DNA of 64,000 bases from Isoetes taiwanensis (Eukaryota > Streptophyta > Lycopodiopsida > Isoetales > Isoetaceae). Shown here one piece after another: positions 57,619-64,000 of the stretch. Position 1 is the stretch's first letter, and each line of letters opens with the position of its first letter. A model generated the notes under the pieces. The model saw nothing but the letters and a program-made list of their open reading frames with translations. It was not told where the DNA came from and searched no databases. The translations under genes and the position numbers were made by a program. The stretch lies in assembly GCA_021234155.1 (NCBI GenBank), contig JAJEKV010000093.1, positions 1,657,712 through 1,721,711 on the forward strand. Reading direction: 5' to 3'.

Positions 57619-58260
57619 TATATACACAAGTTTCGTGCTCCTTCTTCGTTGCTTGCTGCGGCTCCTCCTCTCTCCATAGTGTTTTGTTGTTTAGATCATC
57701 TTCTCCACTCAACATTTGCTAAAGGCGTAGTGATGCAACATGGATTTCATTAGTCATTGCAATTTCACATAAACAATCGAATGCCTAACTCAATACATTG
57801 TTAGATGTTATGTTAATGCCCCCTTGCTCTGTGGCATGCAAACATTGTTAGATGTTACGTTAATGCCCCCTTGCTCTGTAGCATTTGCATGCCGTGGAGG
57901 CATGCAAACATTGTTAGATGTTATGTTAATGCCTCCTTGATCTGTAGCATTTGCATGCCGTGGATTCTATTCACTTGGAGAGTGATCCATAGAAACATCA
58001 ACTTGAGTGCTTTGGACATTACCTCCATGACCGGCTTTATTTCTAGATATATCAATGATTGGGTTATCATTGATGAAGTTGATTCCCTCTTTATTGAATG
58101 AGTAGCAGCTTTGATAACTTCAATCTAGGACCAAGCCACTCTGGGAAGTTTTAAGAGCATATGAGGTGCTAATAAAAAGAACCTATAAATTTGAGATATA
58201 ACTTTTTGATGGCATTACATTTTGACCTATGTATGGATGAGGCAAACTATGGTCTTGCAC
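57619..58260. repeat. Three-copy repeat at 57795-57965, otherwise empty
   Basis: ACATTGTTAGATGTTA(T/C)GTTAATGCC begins at 57795, 57842 and 57908, each followed by CCTTG(C/A)TCTGT(G/A)GCAT. Copies 2 and 3 also share TTTGCATGCCGTGGA. Period is 47 then 66 bp. The rest of the interval shows nothing I recognise. Confidence 0.85.
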
Positions 58261-58430
58261 GATATACTCCCAAACTCGTGCCCCGAACAATTAGCATATA
58301 AAACATTAGCTAAAATAAGGAACGATTAATTTGAAAGTGTCTAATCAATGATATACTCCCAAACTCGTGCCCCCAATAATTAGCATATAAAACATAAGGA
58401 ATGATTAATTTGAAAGTATCTAATTAATGT
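58261..58430. repeat. 89-bp tandem duplication
   Basis: GATATACTCCCAAACTCGTG begins at 58261 and at 58350. The second copy lacks about 10 bp (GCTAAAATAA part) and carries a few changes. Confidence 0.93.
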
Positions 58431-58724
58431 CAATGGCTTCTTTTGCAATTCCTCAAACTAAAACGGATTTCAAACATCCATATTTATATTAGGCCTAACT
58501 ACCACAATTCAAACAATAGTAAGTCAGTTAGAAAGAGAAATGTTCGCGGCGGTGGCCGCCGCGATAAATTTCTTGTATTGATAAATTTTGACATCATATT
58601 TTTGACATGGGCCTATGGCAACATCCTTTCTATAAGAAAAAAATACTATCTATTTATCTAACTTCAAAGCTTCGAGAGGTTTTTCCGACTAAATGATGGG
58701 CAGCTTGGAGACAAATTTGGAAAA

Positions 58725-58910
58725 ATGGCCATCCCATTAGACGGAGCTGCCATTGATGATAACATGCTTCAGACGCCTCCTCCACCAGGTAAGTGAAAGA
58801 ATATCTCTTTGTGGCTCTCTCCTTTGTTCTTTCCTTACTCTGCGATTTGAGTGCTTGCAGAACAACATTGCCCGGTCACATTTATGTACAGGGAATGGAA
58901 AACGGAACAG
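58725..58910 (+). other. Two small putative upstream exons of the 59-kb PPR gene
   Basis: 58725-58788 opens with ATG (MAIPLDGAAIDDNMLQTPPP) and ends at a strong CAG|GTAAGT donor in phase 1. 58861-58910 follows a TGCTTGCAG acceptor, continues in phase (QHCPVTFMYREWKTEQ) and ends CAG|GTGCCT in phase 0. The frame also stays open upstream of the ATG for about 18 codons (RLNDGQLGDKFG). A phase-0 join to AG sites at 59018 or 59027 would lead into the PPR frame. I do not recognise the protein; it may instead be an unrelated gene remnant. Confidence 0.35.
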
Positions 58911-59078
58911 GTGCCTTATAATTTTTTTTTTCTGCATCGTTACCTGCAATTTTATTCTGTATGGCTACCTTGACATCATTATCTCATTATAACAAGGACT
59001 TTGGATAATTTGGATAAGCTATGTAAGGAGAGAAGAACCGAGGAGGCACTAGAAATAATTGAGCAGCAGTGTCTTCGT

Positions 59079-61289
59079 ATGTCTAGGGATAATGCATACT
59101 GTATTTTGCAAGAATGCATGAGAATGAAAAACCACAAAGATGGCAGCAGACTGCAGTCCCTCATGTTGCAAAACGGGCTAGTTCCTGTAACTGTTCTTGG
59201 TGATCATCTTATTCGATTATATGGCTCATGCGGTTGTTGGTTTGAAGCAAATGATGAATTCAAAACAGTGTTACACCCAAGTGTGTACACATGGATTGCA
59301 ATTATTTCAGCCCATGCCAATCTTGGCCAAACCCACAGTACCATGGATTTGTATCACAGTATGCAATTATCGGGATTATATAGTAACAAATACATTTATC
59401 TGGCTGTTCTCAAAGCATGCATAGCCACTGCAGCTCTTAGCAAGGCAATATTAATTCATGCCTGGGTTATTCTAGTTGGTCTACAGTATGACATTTTTCT
59501 GGAGAGCACACTTATTGATACATATGCGAAATGTGGGAGCTTAGAGGAATCATGCAAAGTTTTTAACACTATGATCAATCCCAATGTGGTGGCTTGGGGT
59601 GCTGTTCTTGATGGATTTGCTCAGCATGACAAAGGTTACCTTGCCTTGGATTGTTTTAACCTGATGCAACAAGAGGGCGTAAAGCCAAACAGTATTGTTT
59701 ACTTAAGTGTCCTAAAGGCTTGCAGCAACATTGGATCCCTAGAGACAAGTAGGTACGTTCATGAGAGGATCATTGACCTGGAGCTCCACTTTTTTGACGT
59801 TATTGTTGGGAATATGCTTGTCGATATGTATGCGAAATGTGGAAGTTTGACTGAGGCATGCAAGGTCTTCCATAGTTTGGTAACTAAGAACATTGTAACT
59901 TGGAATGTGATCATCACTGCCCATGCCAAGCAGATGGATGGATTGGTTGCATTAGATTATTTTGACAGGATGAACCAGGAAGCCATTGTTCCAAATAAAG
60001 TTACCTTTTCGACTGTCTTGAAAGCATGCCAATCCATTGGACACATAAGGCGTATTCATGAGCAAATAATTGGTTCTGGCCTTGAAATTGACGTTATTAT
60101 AGGAAACTCGCTTGTTGATTCATACTCCAGAAATGAGAACATGGAGGAAGCACACAGAGTCTTCAATAAATTTTCCAACAAGGATGTAATTTCGTGGGGT
60201 ACACTTATTGCTGGATATTCCCAGCATGGTGAAGGTCTCCTTGCCCTCAAATGTTTTGAGAACATGGAACAAGAAGGCATACAATCCAATGAAGTTACAT
60301 TTTCGAGCATATTAAAGGCATGCGGAAATTTGGCATCTATAGAACATGGCAGATATATCCATACAAAGCTTATATGTTCTGAGATTGAAGTGGATGTTGT
60401 CTTGGGGAGCACCCTTGTTGATATGTATGGCAAATGTGGGAAGTTGGAAGAGGCACGAGAAGTCTTTGATAAATTCTCGAACCAAGATATAGTACTGTGG
60501 GGTACAATGATATCTGCATATGCACTGCATGGGGAAGCTCTTCCTAGCCTACAATGCTTTGACAACATGAGAAAGGAGGGGATTGAACCAGATAAAGTGA
60601 TATTTTCAAGCATTGTAAAAGCATGTGGCAGCGTAGGAGCCATAGAACGAGGAAGGCATATGCATGATCAGATCATCAAACATGGCTTCCATTTGGATCT
60701 TATTGTGGGGAGTGCCCTACTTGATATGTATGCCAAATGTGGTAACATGGTGGAAGCAGACAAAGTCTTCAATAGATTGCCAATTAGAGATGTAATTTCA
60801 TGGGGTGCAATGATTGCAGGATATGCCCAGCTCGGAAATGCTGCATCGGCTGTGCAATGTTTCGAAGACATGCAAAACAGTGGTCTGGGACCAAATGGCA
60901 TTATTTACATTAGCATCTTGAATGCATGCTGTCATGTGGGTCTAGTCAATGAAGGGCGTATATACTTTAGATCTATGACAGAAGACCACACAATAGGACC
61001 AGAATTATTCCATTTCAATTGTATGATTGATCTTCTTAGCAACGCAGGATGTCTCAAAGAAGCTGGAGTCCTACTCCAAAACACTCCCAAAATGAATATT
61101 TATGGTTGGACAGGCATGCTTAATGCCTGCAGAATATATGGCAATTCAGATCTTGCAAGAAATTGCTTTGAAGTAATTGCTAATCTAGACACTGAATGTG
61201 CTGGGGGGTATGTACTTATGTCAAATTTTTATGCCAAATCTGATGTGGCAGAAGTTGTTATTACTAGCCATGCAATGGACAATATTTGA
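59079..61289 (+). CDS. PPR protein, PLS class, ending after E1 (no E2 or DYW domain)
   Basis: Intronless frame, 736 codons from the first in-frame ATG at 59079. The frame is open a further 35 codons upstream to a TGA at 58971, and the segment before the ATG (LCKERRTEEALEIIEQQ) aligns with the start of the PPR-DYW protein at 34.8 kb, so translation may begin further up, perhaps through upstream exons. Some 15 PPR motifs in P-L-S order fill residues 40-650 (for example LVDMYAKCGSLTEACKVF, MEQEGIQSNEVTFSSILKAC, LLDMYAKCGNMVEADKVF). The C-terminus has an E1 motif (GWTGMLNACRIYGNSDLARN, GGYVLMSNFYAKSD), then 14 unrelated residues and a stop. No E2/DYW sequence is seen in the next 600 bp. Such short proteins may edit RNA only with a DYW partner supplied in trans (known for some plants). 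Alternatively this is a recently truncated DYW gene. Confidence 0.85.
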   Translation: MSRDNAYCILQECMRMKNHKDGSRLQSLMLQNGLVPVTVLGDHLIRLYGSCGCWFEANDEFKTVLHPSVYTWIAIISAHANLGQTHSTMDLYHSMQLSGLYSNKYIYLAVLKACIATAALSKAILIHAWVILVGLQYDIFLESTLIDTYAKCGSLEESCKVFNTMINPNVVAWGAVLDGFAQHDKGYLALDCFNLMQQEGVKPNSIVYLSVLKACSNIGSLETSRYVHERIIDLELHFFDVIVGNMLVDMYAKCGSLTEACKVFHSLVTKNIVTWNVIITAHAKQMDGLVALDYFDRMNQEAIVPNKVTFSTVLKACQSIGHIRRIHEQIIGSGLEIDVIIGNSLVDSYSRNENMEEAHRVFNKFSNKDVISWGTLIAGYSQHGEGLLALKCFENMEQEGIQSNEVTFSSILKACGNLASIEHGRYIHTKLICSEIEVDVVLGSTLVDMYGKCGKLEEAREVFDKFSNQDIVLWGTMISAYALHGEALPSLQCFDNMRKEGIEPDKVIFSSIVKACGSVGAIERGRHMHDQIIKHGFHLDLIVGSALLDMYAKCGNMVEADKVFNRLPIRDVISWGAMIAGYAQLGNAASAVQCFEDMQNSGLGPNGIIYISILNACCHVGLVNEGRIYFRSMTEDHTIGPELFHFNCMIDLLSNAGCLKEAGVLLQNTPKMNIYGWTGMLNACRIYGNSDLARNCFEVIANLDTECAGGYVLMSNFYAKSDVAEVVITSHAMDNI

Positions 61290-61895
61290 TGACATAAGAG
61301 CTTGAGATGTAACCAACCTGGGAGTTTTGACGGGCTCTTCATTTAGTTTGCAATACAGGCAAATATAGGCGAACCGGAATGTTAGCTGGTACCGGAATGT
61401 TTTCTACATTTTTGAATGAGGATTGCATTCAGATTCTCGATGCAATTAAGGCTAAACATATCTTCTTCGACATGATCTGGTCTCTAGCACAACAACATGC
61501 CATCATCTCTAATAGGTGTGGGATTGGCTCAAAAGGATATCTAAAATAATGTTTAGCATCAGCACACAACTTCCCATTGAACAGGTTAGGCGCATCAAGA
61601 TAACATCTTTTGCACATGAAGGATCTTGCTTCGGAACCTTATTTGTGGGCTGAAATTTGTGAAGGTCATATTTAGAACAGTTTGTCCCAAGGGAAACTAG
61701 ACTTTTACAGTGTTCATTCCCCATTGGAAGGACGGAAAAGACTTTGTTCCTCATTGTGCATGCACATAGTGGCTATAATGGACCTGATTTTTGCTCAACA
61801 ATTTGTCAAAATCGTTGGTCTCTCAAGAAAAGATTTGGAAATTCAAGCTCTAACTTGTCCCACATGATGTTGACTTACATGAGTGCTTCTTTAAC
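61290..61895. other. PPR 3' flank, no gene recognised
   Basis: Short frames on both strands (61429-61867) carry no domain. This interval would contain the 3' untranslated region of the PPR gene. Confidence 0.5.
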
Positions 61896-62576
61896 TGTTA
61901 CGATTCTAAAATCCAGACATCAAGGGTGAAGCCGTTGTTTTTACCTTGGTAGGCTGTTACGATTCTAACCTAAAATTCAGACATCAAGGGTGAAGCCAGT
62001 CTGTGTAGAGAGACCAACATCAAGGGTGAAGCCGTTGTTTTTACCTTGGTAGGCTGTTACGATTCTAACCTAAAATCCAGACATCAATGGTGAAGCCGAT
62101 GCGTGTAGAGAGACCAAAGGGATGCGTGGTGTGTGGCGGGTGATACGTGTGATTAGTCCGAGTTAAGCTCACGCACGAGAGGGCCAAATATTAAACGTGT
62201 ACACAAGAATGGTATTAGGAAGGTCAATGCCCTAATATGGTATTAGGATGGTAAATGCCCTAATACAGCCTTAGTAGTCATGACCCCAATCATATGCTGC
62301 CTTTGTGTGTCATCTTTGGCCCAAAGGGTGAAAGCCAAAGACAGAAGGAGAAGGAGGAGGTAAAAGGTGAACTAGATCTATTTAAAGAGGGGCTTTTATG
62401 GAGGAAGGGACGTCACATTCTAGGAGCTTTTCCTCTTGCTATGCCCTGTGCTAGTTCTCAGCTTGGTGGGTGTTTCATTGGTTGGATCTACGGTTGGGAG
62501 GCGAGACCTTGACCTCTCCTTCCAGTCACCTAGGTTCTGTGTGGACTTAGTGAGATTTCACTTGCAATTCGTAACA
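61896..62576 (+). repeat. Left LTR of a Ty3/gypsy fossil, with repeated left edge
   Basis: The LTR ends CGTAACA at 62576 and starts with the matching TGTTACG; that start occurs three times, at 61896, 61955 and 62055, because the left edge is duplicated with an adjoining CAGACATCAAGGGTGAAGCC segment. The shortest reading gives an LTR of about 522 bp. A TATTTAAAG box lies near 62379. Directly after the LTR, TGGTGCTTTCACTGAGAGC is in the place of a primer-binding site. The right LTR would be beyond the window. Confidence 0.65.
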
Positions 62577-64000
62577 GTGGTGCTTTCACTGAGAGCTTTT
62601 TGAGTTGGTGTACGGAGGCAAGAGGATGTTGAGCGTGGTGCAGGCGATGGTGAAGAGCAGGGTTTGTTTGAGAATCTGGAACGAGGTAGTTCTTCACGTA
62701 CTAAAGCTAAACAACGAAAAGCAAAGTTTGAAGAGCAAGGTTTGTTTGAGAATATGGAACGAGGTAGTTCTTCACGTACTAAAGATAAACATCGAAAAGT
62801 AAAGTTTGCACCGCAAGAGTCAGCCAAGGAGCTTACCAAAGAGTTTACCAAGGAGGATCGTGTAGACTCTATGGTGGTGCAGATGCTGCAAAAGCTGACA
62901 GCTCAAGTACATACACTTGAGCGCACTATGCTTGGTGGAGCTAGGAATAAGGGAAAAGGATGGCATATAGATGATTTCTCGAACATTGAGGAGTCCAGAA
63001 GACCACCACGAAGCCCTCCAAGAGATGATTCGCCAGATGGAGATGACGGTTCTTGTGATTCCGATAGTGACCACAAGAAGAAAAAGAAGAGTAAATTGCA
63101 AATGCCTAAGGATCCAAAGGAAGTCCTTGATTTCGTTAAGGGAGAACGTGGTGGAACCACATTGCTGCAATGGTTGACAAAGATGAACAACTTCTTCAAA
63201 GAACATAAGCAATATGCATACAGAGCAAAAAAAAGCTATATTGGGCAAAGCTCCAATTGAAAGGTGAACCGGTGTTGTGGTGGTCCCGAGTGATGGAGGA
63301 GGAAGAGTCGGAGGGATATCATGTGAAGCCCATGGGAACGTATGGAAAAGCTCTTGAGAAGAGAGTTTATGCCGGATGATTATGAGGATACCTTGAAAGA
63401 TCAGTGGCAGTAGACATTGCGGCAGGGACGAGATGAGACAGTGAAACATTTCATTAGTCGTTTCAATGAACATTTGAGACTCTTGTCAGGAATCGCTTCT
63501 CATGATAGGTGTATTTGTTTCATTACAACATTGTGGAGGGAATTCTCATTTCAGATTAAGTTATTACGTCCTAAGTCTCTGCAGCATGCTAGGACGACGG
63601 CATTGTCGATGGAGAATGATGCCAAAATGGGCATTGTTCACAAGTCTTGGAACAAAGTTGCAGTTCTCCACTGCTTTTCATCCCCAAACATATGGGCAGA
63701 ATGAGGTAACTCATAGAATATTACTGTCTATGTTGCGGAGTTATGTCCATGAGCACGTAGGGGAATGGGAGAGTTATCTACCTATGGTACAGTTCGCTTA
63801 CAATACAGTTTGTAACACATCCAGCAACCCTTCCAAATTGTTCAAGTTCGGCTGCCACCAACATGAATGATCAAAGTGGCTGAAGGTGTGATGGAAGCGG
63901 ACAAGGTGGCACAGGACATGGATCAGGTATTAGGGGAAGTTCGTTCTTTAATAAAGGCGGACCAAGAGAAGTATGCTGCTGCTGCAAATCGGAGAAGACG
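62577..64000 (+). mobile_element. Internal part of a broken Ty3/gypsy LTR retrotransposon (fossil)
   Basis: Parts recognised are a leader, a gag-like region whose early part contains a tandem repeat of about 78 bp, and, near the right edge, an integrase-like region of the chromodomain/Ty3 type (HPQTYGQNE style motif). The element is broken with several breaks and continues out of the window. It looks moderately old. It lies in the same orientation as the PPR gene just to its left. Confidence 0.75.

Noticed and set aside
60056-60643. A 195-codon minus-strand frame
   Set aside because: Antisense shadow of the PPR repeats; similar shadows occur opposite the PPR-DYW gene.

Overview
The window reads as nuclear DNA of a land plant, most likely a repeat-rich fern or a similar early-diverging vascular plant (inference). 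The evidence is two long intronless pentatricopeptide-repeat (PPR) genes of the plant PLS class, one ending in a DYW deaminase domain; a many-exon gene for the tethering protein ZW10; a fragment resembling the largest subunit of plant RNA polymerase IV/V; and low gene density in AT-rich sequence full of transposon debris and short tandem duplications. No bacterial or organellar gene organisation is seen, and there are no rRNA, tRNA or CRISPR loci.

Layout. 0-21.8 kb has no gene I can defend. It holds a (TC)n tract, an AT-rich minisatellite, several tandem repeats, scattered clusters of a CACCACATG palindromic motif, and one exon-like stretch at 18.5-19.1 kb. 21.9-30.3 kb is a nest of DNA-transposon genes: a tandemly duplicated gene encoding a Cys/His-containing, Pro/Ser-rich and RG-rich protein (about 21.9 and 24.7 kb), a fold-back array built on GGAAACCTCCCC (27.5-28.4 kb), a MULE-like transposase fragment on the plus strand (28.6-29.3 kb) and, convergent to it, a minus-strand gene fragment with Ulp1-type protease motifs (29.3-30.3 kb) whose upstream exon matches the end of the RG-rich gene. 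31.8-32.8 kb is a 5'-truncated LINE. 33.3-33.5 kb holds a nested palindrome.

34.8-42.9 kb is the gene-bearing core. A PPR-DYW gene (minus) and ZW10 (plus, 14 exons reconstructed here by splice sites and reading phase) are divergent and share a 367-bp promoter region. A broken P-class PPR fragment follows at 43.6 kb. 44-48.4 kb is repeats, including a fold-back element of about 420 bp. 48.5-53.65 kb is a GC- and CpG-rich LINE on the minus strand, related to the 31.8-kb copy. 53.7-58.7 kb is AT-rich with tandem duplications and the Pol IV/V-like fragment. A second PPR gene lacking E2 and DYW domains lies at 59.1-61.3 kb, possibly with two small upstream exons. The right edge (61.9-64.0 kb) is the left part of a broken Ty3/gypsy LTR retrotransposon fossil.

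How the genes relate: the host genes are housekeeping or organelle-RNA genes (organelle RNA editing by the DYW protein; ER-Golgi vesicle tethering by ZW10). The rest is mobile-element material. The most system-like item is the MULE-like/Ulp1-like element with its GGAAACCTCCCC fold-back array. All ORFs were read by eye; exon limits are from GT/AG sites and phase, not transcripts.
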